Origin: Tulasnella sp. 424
Taxonomy: Eukaryota; Basidiomycota; Agaricomycetes; Cantharellales; Tulasnellaceae
Direction of reading: 5' to 3'
Assembly (NCBI GenBank): GCA_019633425.1
Contig: WSUB01000089.1
Coordinates: forward strand, 62,001-126,000
DNA: 64,000 nt
Made by a program: the position numbers and the translations under genes
In this document: piece after piece, positions 10,754 through 23,432 of the stretch
Numbering within the stretch: position 1 is the first letter of the stretch
Layout: every line of letters begins with the position of its first letter
The notes under the pieces: generated by a model
Databases searched by the model: none
The model's input: only the letters and a program-made list of their open reading frames with translations
Told to the model about the DNA's origin: nothing

Positions 10754-12972
10754 ATGCCAGCGTTTGATCCTGTACGCGATGCAGGTACGTCGTGTTTCCA
10801 GTGAGGTTCATATGGGGACAAAATTTGTCCTGTTATATGTGGGATGTGGTCGTCGTGATTGGAACTGACAGACATTCCTGGTCCATAACATAGTCGCAAA
10901 CTCACCGCGGACTCCTTCCTACCCTCTCCCATCCCCTTCTCCTCTCTTCTCAAGCATCCCTTTAAATACTCCATCATCAGCTTCATCCCCAGCTTTCCCC
11001 TTTCCTCCTCAACAATCTCAACGTCGCTCATCCGCCTCCTCAGACGCCCCTCCCACAACTCCAGACTCTCAACAACGTCCTGCTCAACAGAGGCGTCCAA
11101 CAAGTCTGTCTATGCTTCTTAACGGTCCAGAGGATCTACCATCAAAGAACCACAGACTCGCACCTTTGCTCAACAGCCCAGGCGGAACTGAACTCGTTTT
11201 GCCAATGGACCAACGACTACCGGAGAGGCGACCAGGTTCTTCCTCTTCCACCTCATCCCAGCCTCACCCACTCCGCTCGTCATTCGGAGGAGGCAACGAG
11301 GATACCGATCGTCCTCTCATCTCCACTCCATCTCCAACCCACCCATATTCGCCGTCCCGTCCATCATATCCTCGCCTGCCAAAAACCGAGAGCCCAACCT
11401 TGAAACACGCAACTGCGTCGCCAAAGGTCTTCACAAAGCCCAAACTACCTTATAACCCTCGTCGAATCACGCCTGCGGACTCTGTCCTCCGTCCTTTGAC
11501 TGAAACGGAGGTGGCAACGTGGGTCTCGCAGAACCCTTTGCGAAATATCAACGGACCCGGACAACGTTCCTTGGCTGGCACCAAACGTGCGCGAGATGCA
11601 GAGAACGAGACAATCTTCAATGCTCCACCACCGAAGAAGTCTAAAGATGCTGGTCTAGTCGAGCGTCATTGTGAGTGGGGTGTCTTGTCTCGGTTGCATT
11701 TCGAATATTGACCCAACGAATATTAACTCCGCCACCGCCCGACTTTTTCTAGACAACGCACGACCAGACGTAGGCGTCGACAAACGTCAAGACTCTCCCA
11801 TCATCGGTCTCAAATCCTTCAACAACTGGATCAAGTCCGTCCTCATTTCGAATTTTGCTACCCCTGCTCTGAAAGAGAGTACCGTCACTGCCCCACTCCC
11901 GCCTCCGCCCCAGAGAGGGAATTACAGGGGACCCAGTAATCCTAGGATAGGCAAGGTCCTCGACATGGGCTGCGGGAAAGGAGGAGACTTGCAGAAATGG
12001 AGTAAAGCGAGGATCGCGGATTATGTTGCCGTGGACATTGCTGCCATGTCTGTGGACCAAGCATACCATCGTTGGCAAGATTTGCAAAGTCGGGCCGGTA
12101 AAGATGGGAGATTTGACGGATTCTTTAGACCGATTGATGCGTTTATGGTGCGTCCAAATGGTCGTCTCGAATATTTTGACAAGGAATAACGAACCTTTTT
12201 TTTTTTCAACAGAACCCTCTGACGGACGTTGTTCCTGAATCAAAATTGGAAAAACCCTTTGATGTGGTGTCGATGCAGTTCTGCATGCACTACGCATTCG
12301 AGACCGAGTTCAAGGTCAAGACCATGCTCAGAAACGTCACCCAATGGCTTCGACCTGGAGGTATCTTCATCGGGACGATCCCCAATGATCAGCTCTTGAT
12401 GTGGGTTAAATGCGCTTACTGCTCCTTGATCATTCGATACTGAATCAGATTTGCTCCTAAACCCTGCAGGGAGAGACTGGACGAGTTGCCGCCAGACGCT
12501 ACAGACTTGTCTTGGGGCAACAACGTGTACAGCATCCGATTCGACAACCGCATCAAGAGGACGTATGGACAACGGTATTCGTTCTTCCTCAAGGACGCGG
12601 TGGATGACGTCCCCGAGTACGTTGTTCACTGGAGCAATTTCGAAACGTACGTCCGAGGCGCCTCTCCCTTTCCGATCGGAACACCAACTGATTTGGTATT
12701 CGTTTACATAGCCTTGCCGCATCGTACGGCTTGAAGCTCGAATTCAAACACACCTTCCACGAAATCTTCGATGAAAATCACGAAGCACCAGCTTTTGCTG
12801 ATTTGTTGAAGAGGATGAAGGTCGTCGATGAAAATGGCGAGAGTCATATGGATCCCGATCAGTGGGAGGCAGCCAGTACGTCGTTCTTTTCCAGACTCCT
12901 TTGTGCAAGTTAACTAACCGCTTTCGCTTTGTCCTAGACGTCTACCTCGGCTTCGCTTTCCGGAAAGTGTGA
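10754..12972 (+). CDS. ABD1: mRNA cap guanine-N7 methyltransferase
   Basis: Seven exons (10754-10784, 10894-11670, 11753-12147, 12213-12400, 12470-12646, 12712-12875, 12938-12972), 588 aa. The first ~250 residues are disordered, rich in Ser and Pro. The catalytic domain starts at [20 protein letters not shown] and [11 protein letters not shown], a signature of eukaryotic cap methyltransferases. The S-adenosylmethionine motif [15 protein letters not shown] lies around residues 335-350. [30 protein letters not shown], and the C-terminal [10 protein letters not shown] also match the family. The enzyme methylates N7 of the 5' cap guanine in the nucleus. The start exon is short (31 nt) and encodes [10 protein letters not shown], joined in frame to the proline-rich region. 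All six introns preserve phase across conserved motifs. Confidence 0.93.
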
Positions 12973-13485
12973 AACTTACTCCGCCTAATCCGAAAGATCC
13001 CGTCGATGCTTATAAGCCCCGAGCCTCCATAATTATCCCCTTTATCGTACTGCTCTATCTGATAGTTGGTCGAGCGCCACGCCCTGTCCTCATTTTCCTC
13101 ATTCCTCGTCTTTTTCTTTCAATTACACTTATTGCTTTGTATGTTTCTGAATACCCGGCTGATGTTTTTTCGCATGTATGTATGTACTCTTAACGGGTCA
13201 TCGGGCCTTACAAAGGACTTTGCTCTGTTTCGTGTCCGAGAGGGCAGTACTTGGCGGTTCAAGTGGCTTGCATTTTTTCAATTCAGTACATATCCAGTTG
13301 GGTAAGATTGTGAAATTGGGAGTAAAATAATGAAGGGGAAGTAGCTAGCGAAATGGGGTACAATGTAGGAAGTATTGGGGATGGTAGAGATTCCATTCTA
13401 ACTGAAGAAGAAAAAGAAAAAATGAGGGGAAATTCATGGTCCTTCGACACGAGAGATGTTTACACGCTCCATTCTACTTGCTCGC
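12973..13485. other. Intergenic region between convergent ABD1 and DUF1776 genes
   Basis: Shared 3' flanks of two convergent genes. It contains an A/G-rich run near 13400-13430 and no gene that I can support. Confidence 0.45.
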
Positions 13486-15434
13486 TCATGCCTGTGTCTG
13501 GCTGGCATGCCCTTCCGCATCTACATCCATGACCCAACTTTCACCGATATGATGTCCTCCCGGTTCACTTGCAGGGGCCGATGGCACGCCAGTTTCCGAG
13601 TCAGGCTCGGATGCGTTGTCTGGGACGTCTGAAGGCACACTAGCCGGAGATCCAGTTGCAGCATCTCCGCTGCCACTTCCAGTTGGACTGGCAGCGGAAG
13701 ACTGAGAGGTGGTGCGGGCTCTAGGTTGGGGCTTGGGCACGACAACCATTTGCTTTCCCTCGTTTTCCTCCAGTTCGCGTTGAGCTTCCTTCTCGCGCTC
13801 GCGTTCCTTGCGTCGGCGACGTTCACGTGCGACGTCCTCTCGAAGGGTTCGAGTCTTCTGTTTCATCCAGTCACGGTAGGCGACGAGGCGCTGAGGAAGC
13901 AAGATGAGGGGGTCGAGGATCCAGAGAGGGAGGTACGAAGCCGCTGCGTAGGTTCCAGCTAATGAAACGTCATCTAAGCATAGTGTCCGGGCCAAACGAT
14001 TTGAAGGGACTCACCACCAGCACCAACACTGAACCTGTTACCTCTCCACCAGTCGCCGGCGGTGATCGAAAGAGCCAACAGCGAGTTCACAAATAACGAC
14101 CGTTGAGGGGCATTTGGTCCAAAGAAGATCTGGCTACCTCCAACAACTCGCAATACCGCATCGGCGAAACGCTGAGGATCCGTAGGTCGTCGGGGCCCAC
14201 GAGCAGCTCTGGCCCGACCGACAGCTAGCTCGCCAACGTCGATAAGGACCACCCGAGTTCCCGCCACATCTGGCGTCAAGGAGATCTCACGACGAAGGAT
14301 TTCCAAACCCTTCGCCATCGCTGAATTGGACATTGCAGTCGCGGCTTGCTGTCCGACCAGACCTGTGGATTCAGGACCTCCGGGTAGGGCAACAACGATG
14401 GTCGGCTTGATAGTAGACTTCTTCTTGGTGGAGCGGAAAAGCGGTAACAAGGATTGGATGATGTTGAGTGGTGTAAGATGGGTGGCTACGAGGTGAGGTA
14501 GGTATTCCTTGGGAATGGACATGTCGACGATGGATGCTGGGTGAGGCTGATCACCAGGTAGTGAAGCGACAGACCCCGCCGCATCTGCACTTGCTGGCTG
14601 CCCAGGGACGAGCGATAATAAAGAGATCATGGACACCAACGTTGGTAGGTCGGAGGGTGGACATGGTGCATAAGGATCGCCTGGTGCGAGAGGGAACTTG
14701 AGAGAAAGCGTAGACTGTAAGGACCTGAGGAACGGTGCTGTCGATGAGGGCTGCTTGTCGAGGTTGGTCAGAGTTGTCCCAAACACAAAGAGTCAATATG
14801 CTCTCTCACATCAGTGGGGTCGAGAACCAACGCCTTTACGAAGCCCTTTCCAATTCTTTCAACCTCGCTGACAGACTCTGGAGTCGAGACGCTAGCAATG
14901 ACGATGTAGTCATTGGCCCGCAGGTCGTGAATCACGAGATGCCCAAGCGGAGAGTCTGCGCCGAGGAGGACTGCGTGACCATTATCTGTCAGGAGTATTC
15001 CAAGAAGCATGAAGCAAGGTCAGAGACGCACCGACAACTTCCTTTGCGCCCTTCGCTCTTGCTTGAGCCTTGGCGGAAGCAGCAGCGATCCTCCTCGAGC
15101 TCCAGAACATCCATCCACCCGCCGCCAGACCAAGGCCGACAACCGCGCCAGCACCCACCAATCCTCGACGATGATTAAGGACCCAGCCTCCGACCTTGTC
15201 GTTGAGATTATGCGGAGGTGGTGTAGGGACTGGCGGCGGTGGTGGTGGGATAGATGCAAACAGGGGTATGGACGGCATCTCCGGCAGCGGGGGTAGCTCT
15301 GGAGGACCGTATCTCCTCAAGTCATCAGTCAGCCGCTTGATACCCTGGGTGATGAATGGTATCTGAGCAGCGACGTAGTTCTCCAAAGCTCCAATCGCAT
15401 CCTCAACGTCTTGTAGTGTCGGCATGTCTGACAT
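13486..15434 (-). CDS. DUF1776-family protein (Ysc83-like, mitochondrial SDR-like fold)
   Basis: Four exons (15032-15434, 14810-14985, 14015-14750, 13486-13958), 595 aa. The N-terminus (MSDMPTLQDVEDAI) leads to a long Pro-rich linker and one hydrophobic segment (GLVGAGAVVGLGLAAGGWMFW, about residues 93-115). A Rossmann-like start GHAVLLGADSPLGHLVIHDLR follows. The central and C-terminal parts (MISLLSLVPG, TPLNIIQSLLPLFRS, VVLIDVGELA, YLPLWILDPLI) match what I recall of DUF1776 (PF08643), whose yeast member Ysc83 is mitochondrial. A basic coiled segment (RERRRRKEREREKEAQ) and an acidic, Ser-rich tail end the protein. Intron 1 is only 46 nt. The catalytic YxxxK of true SDRs is not evident, so enzymatic activity is doubtful. 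Confidence 0.72.
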
Positions 15435-15949
15435 GAGGGAATGAGTGAGGAGAGCGATAAGTTAAAGAGGGCGGTCAGTTTTTGGAATCGGGGCCGCTGG
15501 AGCGCACTTACTCGTGTATATAAGGATATCTCGCGGCTACAGAGTCCAATGCCGCCGCTGATTTGGCCCTAGAGGAATCCGGCAAGGTGACGATGGTGGA
15601 CGCGCACTCGAGGGCAGCACGGCCCGATTTCAAACATCCACTTTCCCACTGGACGGCGTCGACGATCGCGTCACGGCATCGGCTTCTTTCATGAGGAACC
15701 GGTTACCTTTCTCTTACAAAGACACTTGATTGCAGGCATCAAGCCGAGAAAAAAAGCATACGATATCGACGAACTTCATTAGGCTAGTGGCTAGGACAAA
15801 ATCATGAATAAGCGAGGAATGGGGCATCCGTATCTAACGTTCATCATATATACAAATGGCCCGACTGGGACACACACGAGAAATCCGCAAACAAAAGAGG
15901 AAATGATCCGGGGGCGGTACCTGCGAATGACAGCAATTAATGCGACTTT
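15435..15949. other. Intergenic region between DUF1776 and RSP5 genes
   Basis: 5' flank of the DUF1776 gene and 3' flank of the RSP5 homologue, both on the minus strand. No further gene or repeat was seen. Confidence 0.4.
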
Positions 15950-18900
15950 TTACTCTTGGCTGTGAGGGACGGAACCGGAGGTCAGCGCGTGATTCATAGC
16001 GGATGGTAGCCAGGAAGCGGACGCACCCGAAGCCCACGGTTTCTTCAACAGCAAGCGTCAACTTCTGCTCCAAGCTCTCGTAGTCCTTGTAAGGTGGTAG
16101 GTCAATCTGGGGGGAAAACAGCGGTTAGCTCTTGAGAATCCGAGTCCCTTGCTCAAAGTCCACCCACTCTGTTGAAGCACGTATGACTCTTGGGCAGTTG
16201 CGAGGGATCTCCCGACTTTTCAATCGTGAACCGCCTAGGCCCATCCGATCCTTGAAGATCCTTGAAACCGTTGACTGGAATACGAGAGGTTCCCGTCGCG
16301 AACTGCAACAAGCGCGACTTGCGTTCTGGTGGCCAGCTGCGAACGCATTTCCAGAACCATTGCACAACTTGGTCGTTCATCTCATATCCACGGTAGTCGG
16401 TGAACTTCATCCAGTCGTCACTGCGAATCAGCGTAAACCATTAGCTCCTATACATCCCCGACCAAGGAAAGGCTAAACTTACACATCAATCTCGGACATG
16501 CCACCAATGAGCAGTTCAAGTTCACGCTCGTCGAAGACGTTGATGAGTTCTTGTGGGATGAGTTCGTTGAAGCCAGACATGAAGGCGTCGAATTGTTCCT
16601 TGACACGCTTCTGGATACGGTACTCGATGACGCAGTCAACGTATTCCTTCTTGTTCTCCTCTGTGACAGTAACGTCTCCTCCTCCAGGCTTCAAGTCAAT
16701 CGTGACCATCTCGCCGAACCGGTCCTCAGTGGTCGTGAAAGTCTCGTCAATAACATCGGTAATGTCGTTCTCCCTGTAAGTGATGAAAAGTGTGAGCAAT
16801 CTGGGTGACCGGAGTAGCAACTCCAGTTGAGCACGCACAGCATCCATGTCATACCACGGTGCAGTTCCGCGTCGACACTCTCCAAGTCCGAAAGGTTGAT
16901 CTTCTTCCTCAGGATCATCTTGTAGAAGCTGACGATGAAGTAGGCGTCGAGGAAACGACGATGGAAGATAGCGAGACCCATCACGCGACCGATGAACTTG
17001 AAGTAGTTCAAGTGCTCAGGGTTGACACCGGATGCAGGGTTGATCTGAAGAGTGTAGTTGTCGTGGGCCGAGTATTCGAAGAGACAGTAGAACGGGTTGA
17101 ACATCTCGTGCGACAACAGGAAGAAGAATTCTCTGTAAGAAACGCAGTCGCACCGGTCAGTTGCATGATTGCAATTCACTAGATGGAGCCACGTTACCTG
17201 GACAATCCTCCGTAATCCAAACCATCTTCGCCATCGAACTTGATCATCAGCCTCTTCTTCAAGTCGTTCGGGCTTTGCCGCATGATCTCGGCATAACTGT
17301 CCTCAAAGATGTGGTTACGCCTGACCTTGATCTGGCAGTTACCAGGTTGAGCGCGCATCGCGGGTTGTGACCTGAAGTAGATGAGCTTCCTACGGAAGTC
17401 TCGCTTGTACTGTGGCACGTTGGCATCCAAGGACGATGGCAGACGAGGATCGTCCCATGTGGTGGTCTTGGTGTTATGGTCGACAAAGTACACACGAGCG
17501 GTCGACGTGAGACGCATCTCCCATCCCGAAGGAAGTGGTCCGAGTTGGGAAACGGTGGTGGGTTGGACGGTGAGGCGGTTGCCATTGCCGCCGATCATCG
17601 GCACCAAAGTCTGGCGGCGAGGATCGACCCATGTCGTTGTCCGAGTGTTGTGGTCGACGTAGTATGGTCGTCCTTCGGGGGTGTGCCGCTCTTCCCAGCC
17701 GGGTGGCAAAGATCCCACTCCAGCCGTCGTTTGCCCGTTAGCTCCCGGGAGCAGCTGCTGCTGCTGCTGCTGTTGCTGATTCAGCGCTCCACCGGGTGTC
17801 GCTGATGGACTGCGATTGATGGCCGACCCTTGCGCATCGAGCAAATCGTCCGCGAGAATTCGACGATTATGACCCGCTCGAGCAGCATCGGTATCATTTT
17901 GAGCGGCCTGAGCAGCTTGTTGTGGGGGGAGATTTGTATTTGGACGGTTCCACGTCGTGCTGCGGGAGTTGTGGTCCACGTAGTACGTTCGACCGAGGTG
18001 GTCCACTCGGCGCTCCCAACCCGCTGGAAGAGGCCCGAGGTGATCTTCGGTGGTGGCAAAGTTTCTTTGAGCCTGGGCGGCTGCGGCCTGCTGGGCTGGG
18101 TTCACTGGTTGGGGAGCCATTGGCTGCTGTTGGCTGACTGGACGAGACCCGGGGGCAGGAGCTGGGTTGGAGGTGATAGGAGAGGTTGCAGAGGCGGGTT
18201 GCTGTTGATCGATGTTGTGGGGTTGGATTTGAGGTGTGGGCATAGAAATGGTGGTCTGTTCAGACGGCGCGGCTGTCGGCGTGCGAGAAAGGGAGGCACC
18301 GCCCTGCGGTGCACTCGGCCCCTCGTTCTGATTGGGAGGGAGAGAGATGGATGACTCGTTAAGCTGAAGGTCCGCAAGACCTGAAAGGGGATTAGCGGCA
18401 CTTTGCTGCGAGGGGCCTGGGTTTGTGATGGGGGCGGTAGTATTGGTCGAGAGGTACACAATAACTTTCCCGTGGACTGGCAAGTTGTCGTTAGATTTTT
18501 GAAGTTCCAGCGTTAGCATCTCTAGATAAAGGAACGTGCCGGTGATTATACGGTCAGCCCCTGCTATGCTTATCACCTCAACGAGGGATGGCCATATGCC
18601 CTCAGCGGCTATGGAGCAAAAGCCACGCACCATGTCCACCAAGCTCGAGATCGACAACCTCGGCTACACGAATATTAACCACGCCCAAAAAGCCCTGATC
18701 GCGTCTCTTGAACTTGCGCTGGTCAAAGATCTGGACGGCGATCACCGAGGAGTCCTTGACGGTGCTGCACAGCAGCGAAAAGTAAAGAATGCCGGAGCGT
18801 CAGTCTACACTGCAACGGAGAGGGGCGACAAGGGTACTGTGAATTACGCACATATCAAAGTTCTCATTCCAGTAAGGATTGAGGGTACGCTTGATAACAC

Positions 18901-19219
18901 TGGTAGAATGAGTTTGTTCTGCGTCGACAGTGATGACCGCGAAGGGATCTGGCAGGCGGAAGACGTCGCGCTTGCAGAGGCCGTCCGCGGCAACAACTAC
19001 ACATGGGATCAAAGATTGAACATGCGAGTGAGCTCAGTTTGCTTGGTAGGGTAAATCATGTTGCAATCGGTGCATACCAGTGATGCGAATCTTTCTAGTC
19101 CTAAGAGAGCAGGGAAAAGAATGAAGAGCATAACGTCAGAACGGATGAACGAATGAACGAAGGGGTTTCAGGGGGTTGTGCACTAACAGACCACCAGGTT
19201 GACGAGGGTTAGTTGGCAT
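15950..19219 (-). CDS. RSP5: NEDD4-type E3 ubiquitin ligase Rsp5 (C2-WW-WW-WW-HECT)
   Basis: At least nine confident exons, given in order of transcription: 19078-~19100, 18852-18996, 18631-18764, 17198-18521, 16839-17132, 16483-16773, 16168-16420, 16027-16106, 15950-15959; about 850-860 aa. The C2 domain reads [17 protein letters not shown] through [10 protein letters not shown]. Three WW domains follow at about 17944-18036, 17621-17707 and 17445-17538, each with two Trp or Trp/Pro anchors. The HECT domain includes [45 protein letters not shown] and catalytic Cys in [10 protein letters not shown], ending VGFGQE. The ligase recognises PPxY/LPxY adaptors and ubiquitinates membrane cargo. A Gln run (about 17750-17780) separates WW1 from WW2. 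The first exon is uncertain: ATG at 19217-19219 is the best candidate, but it does not splice to RKIRIT in phase with a strong donor. Confidence 0.9.
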
Positions 19220-19427
19220 TCCAAGTTGAGATGTCGTCAGAAGTGGATAGTACGATGATGAACCGCAATAGCAAGAAAGCTGCTGGGATGGGGTGAGATG
19301 GGATGGTGGTTGCAAAAGTACCTAAGTAGCGGAAAAACTGAGTCTCGTATGTCCGAATTACCAAGCGGAGGCGCCTATTTCAGGGGGGAAGGGAAGAACA
19401 ACGATCATGCTACACATAAATAGCCCT

Positions 19428-19433
19428 TTTATA
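19428..19433 (-). promoter_or_regulatory. TATA-like element upstream of RSP5
   Basis: The minus strand reads GATATAAAAGGG here, about 210 bp before the candidate RSP5 start codon. A position this far upstream would fit a 5' leader interrupted by an intron. Confidence 0.35.
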
Positions 19434-19566
19434 TCATCTCCATAGCAATCTCTAGAAGTTCCCTGCAATCCTCAATGCTCGCTGGCATATATAAGCATTA
19501 ATAGTTCTCGTTGGCTCCCTCCGAGGTATGTCATCCATGAGGCTATTTGTGATCACTCGGCTGCGC

Positions 19567-19620
19567 CACCGCAGGATCCACTGCGGTGGAGGCACTTTGT
19601 CAAAGAGCGCTCTTTGACAA
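19567..19620. repeat. Two adjacent palindromes (hairpin-forming)
   Basis: Positions 19567-19588 form an 8-bp inverted repeat (CACCGCAG/CTGCGGTG) around a 6-nt loop. Positions 19597-19620 form a perfect 24-bp palindrome with no loop (arms TTGTCAAAGAGC and GCTCTTTGACAA). They are separated by 8 nt. No gene overlaps them convincingly. The role is unknown: terminator-like structure, protein-binding site or mobile-element end are all possible. Confidence 0.7.
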
Positions 19621-21904
19621 CCCTCCATGGCGAACAACTTCTCCGACTAGTCACGCGTGCGTTCACTTCTACTCTTCGCATCGTGGCCGAAAGAAGTGCC
19701 AGCAATGCTACTTGCTGCGAGCGGGGGAAGAGAATTCCCTCACCGTGCCGCGGATTTCGCTTCTTGCCGAATCCAGAATCCCTCAAAACCGTTTTCGAGA
19801 ATTTTGACGTACGACCCACCAATAACCAAGCATCCTGGCGATAAGCTTCAACTGGACGGCGGACTGCGAAACCTGTGGAGACGTCGCCGTCAATGGGCTC
19901 ATCAGCCCAGTCGCAGTGGTCGGGACTCGAGTTGCGTAAAGGATGTTTCACCGCCCCGGGCGGGATGAAGCCGTCTTTCTTTAGGATCTTGCGATGCACA
20001 CAGTATTACCACAAGATGTCTCTTACGAACAAGTTGCGCAGGTTCCTCAGAGGGAGATCGCGCGCTGGCCTTTGAGCAGATGGCAGATCCCGACCACCCG
20101 GTGGGGAGCTTGGACGTACCGCCACTTATCACCGACCACTGTGAGAACAATCATATTATATCTCCTCTCAATGAGACCAGCTTCTCCACCAAATCTTGAG
20201 TATTCCAAGCCGGCTTGGCGGGGTCGAGCGGCGTTTTCGCCCTTCCATCTTCCGAAGCACAACGACGTTCCACGATTCGTTGGGTTAACCGATACTGACT
20301 GATGTTGTGACTCTGGGGAAACATTTATCCTCTCAAGCCGAACTAGCCGCGCTACTTATCGCCATCGAATCTCAGCCTTCATCGTGGGCCCCCGGAAAGT
20401 TGGAGAGAATTTACCCCCCACACGCCTGCAGGATTTCATCAACCTTCCTGCCATGAGCCTCCTATTATGTCCACGAGCTGCATGGAGGCATCTCCGTTCT
20501 CTTGCGTGTTGAGAACAAGGCCCGGCCGTTCAAGCTAGCTCGAGGCTCCAAGAAGAGTGATTAAAAGGGCGCCTAAAAGGAAACGGAAACGGAACAGATA
20601 GACATCATCTCACCGAAACACTAGGTATATACTCTCAAAGCTGGTCGTTACATATGAGCTCCGGAAGCGATATTAGCTTCTCCACGGGTTCAAGGCCCTC
20701 GCAGTTTATGAGGCATCTAAAACGAATCCGAGCTAGCTATGGAGTCAGAGTAGTAGTAAATAGTTTAACCGAACCTTCCGATCTTTCGTCGGAATGACGG
20801 AGTTGCATGTATGCATTAGGTGAGGCCTAACTTCACTCAAACAATGGGTTGCTCAGATTTCATAGTTCATAAGGAAAGTGGCCCAAATCTGGGCTCAGAA
20901 AAAATATATAGGACGTCCGGTATTAACGAAGCACTAAAGTACAACCGTGAAAGATTGCCATAGATTGGGAGTGGAACATTGCCCATCTTGCCATTGGGTG
21001 CTTGAACCCAGTCAGCTAACCCGATGACAAGCGCGTTGGCAGAGACGACCGCTAAACGCGAGGCTTTCACCCGGCCCCGGAATAGGCTGAATTGGATCTT
21101 TTAGGGAGTCTCACCGAGCAACCCACCCTTTGTTACCGAAACGGCGACGTTGCAAGAAGTCTACAGCTGAGACGGGTGATTTCGTCCGTACGTACTTCGA
21201 AAGTGAGTCAGGTTTTAAATAACGCATGGCCAAATCCAACATACCGGGCCGAAGGAACTGGAGAGGAAATGGCCTCACCCCGTGCGCTTTCTTCCTGGAC
21301 AAGGGGTATGCACGGGGTAGGCGCATTCCTTCTTTGTTTCCCACCTCCCATTATGACGGTTTTAGCAATGTGTAACCTTCCAAAACTAAAAAGATCCAGC
21401 GATAACGATGAAGTATGTCTGGCCTCATAGTCAGACTGAGGGTTTAACCCCGAGGAGACTGTGTATCTTGATAATATATTTCCATTCGCGAGGCGAATTT
21501 TTACCCTTCACCCGTACACATTCCTCTCGACGCCGTCTCCGTTTACACCTCAGTCCCAGCTTGACAAGTAATGTCTCAGTAAGATGAGCCCACGTGTGAG
21601 GGTTCAGACTTGGTGCACACTGTTCGATTATTCAACTTTGGTAGCATCTCGATAACCCGATCCGGGTCTCCAGAAGACGAAGCTCCAGGAGTTGTCACAG
21701 CTTCTAATCCAAATAACACAGCTTGATTTCCCTCCAGAAGGCCAAGTCTACCGTGACGGCAGCGCCACCGTAGCATCTGCATTGGTTTTACTAATTCTCA
21801 ACCCGAGGTCATGGGCAAGGCTCAGAGAATTGGGAGAGTCGGATTCTCGCCCGATCAATCGGACGTAAGTCAGTAATCACCGTGTCGCCTGAGCCACTCT
21901 CATC
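19621..21904. other. Gene-poor 2.3-kb region
   Basis: Open frames are short, overlap on both strands and show no known motif. The frame ending around 20200 (…DPDHPVGSLDVPPLITDHCENN) looks somewhat protein-like but has no supported start or homologue. The stretch before 21905 may be decayed sequence belonging to the TPR relic downstream. Confidence 0.4.
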
Positions 21905-22852
21905 ATGCGGCTAGGCTGGGTTCATATTAACGAGGGCAACGCTGTGGAGGGCATGTGCCTCATTCGCGAGGCACTTAAAATCGCTCGTAAGACGAGTGAT
22001 GCCGTAGAGATAGCGGGTGCCTCATACGGCTTGGGGGAGACGCATATCGACTTCCCTCCAAATACACCGAAACCTCATCCTCATACAAAACGGCTCAGGA
22101 GATATACTGTCTATTCGGAGAAAGGACAGGCGAAGCGAACGCCTTATACGGTCTTGGAGAAGCTCTCTGTCACCGATCTAAGGCTGAGGCATTGTCCTCA
22201 CACGAAGCGGAAATGAGGATCTACTCGGATTTAGGTGACAATAAAGGCAAATCTAACGCCCTACAAGTCTTGGCGATGTCTACCGCCTGCAGTCCGACTA
22301 TGCTGCGGCGTCGTCGATGTACGGCGAGGCGAGAACAACCTACCTCCATATCCGCGAAGAAAAGGGGACTGCTAATGCCAAATGCGGCCTAGGAGACGTT
22401 TATCGCATGAGATCGGAATATGACAAGGCTCCATCCTTGTACAAGGAGGCCACGAGGGCGTGCTCTGGGATCGACGACACACTCGGTGAAGCTGACGCCA
22501 TGTCTAGCCTCGGAGACGTAGGTCGGAATACGCCGCTGCGACAACATTATACGAATCGGCCACGGGATCAGTTTTCGGGTTGGCAACCAAACAGGAGCGG
22601 CCAAGTGCATGCGCTGCTTTGGGGAGGTCTACCGTCTGAAATCAAATACTCTGGGGCTGTATTCCAGTTCGAAGCAGCTCTCGAGATTTACTCCCTTCTC
22701 GGGGATGACATGGGACGAGCCAACTGCATACGCAGCCTTGGAGAAGTCTATCGCCTCCAGTCGAAGTGCACCGAGGCTGATTCCCAAGTTCCAGGCAGCG
22801 CTGGATGTCTATATTCGCATGAGGAATGACTCAGGAGCACTTCAACTGTTTT
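21905..22852 (+). pseudogene. Decayed TPR-repeat (STAND/kinesin light chain-like) gene fragment
   Basis: Several ~40-residue tetratricopeptide units can be read, but only by changing frame several times. Fragments include NALYGLGEALCHRSKAEALS, DVYRLQSDYAAASSMYGEAR, TANAKCGLGDVYRMRSEYDK, GDDMGRANCIRSLGEVYRLQ. The periodic LG-DVYR…Y..A…Y..A motif is typical of TPR tails in the large NB-ARC/NACHT (STAND) families of mushroom-forming fungi. Frame breaks occur near 22040, 22275 and 22520, and stop codons interrupt the final part. No NTPase domain is visible upstream. I infer a truncated, frameshifted relic; unrecognised introns could explain one break but not all. Confidence 0.65.
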
Positions 22853-23432
22853 AAATTTTGCGCTAACCCGAATCGACTAGATCTGGAGCCGCGGTGCGAA
22901 ACAATTCGGATTTGGATTCGACGATGTGTATTTGCAGGGAACATCATATATGGATTTAGACCGACGCTTTCTGAATGATAATCCGAATCTCAACGCCCAA
23001 TCATCTTGGCAAAGTCAAAAATCGATATAATTTGGGGTTCGTTTCGACAAAGACTATTTCTACAGCGAAGAAGAGTAAGACGTACATTGGAAAAGAAAGA
23101 AACATGATCGAATGACGCATGAAGAGCATAGTCGTCATCAAGAGAGGGTCGTGTCAAAACCAAGATGAGCAAGGAACGATGAAAAGAACACGAATGCTCC
23201 TGTGACGACAGGAGGCTGTGTAAAAGTAGAGTTTGAGGTGATGAAGGGAGGAAGAGAAACGCAAGGAGAGAAAGTATCATGGCGGGATCACTGTCACAAG
23301 CAGAATAAAACTCGGATGAACAGCAAGCCAAGCAAGGCAAAGGAGTCAAGGAAATGTTACATCTAAAGAGGAAGATAGTGGGGTAGTTGAGAAGCCAATG
23401 GGGTGGGGTGGAGAAGTAACCCGTCGGCGAGT
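22853..23432. other. Intergenic region, 3' flank of the next minus-strand gene
   Basis: A/G-rich on the plus strand from about 23080 to 23400. No coding feature is supported. Confidence 0.4.

Noticed and set aside
19553..19999. 148-residue minus-strand open frame over the palindromes
   Set aside because: No similarity to known proteins, and the palindromes force odd residue runs. Probably chance.
20980..21075. tRNA-like sequence on the minus strand (TTAGCGGTCG … GGGTTCAAGCACC, resembling A and B boxes)
   Set aside because: The T stem pairs poorly and no five-base-pair anticodon stem or seven-base-pair acceptor stem can be drawn at the right spacing.
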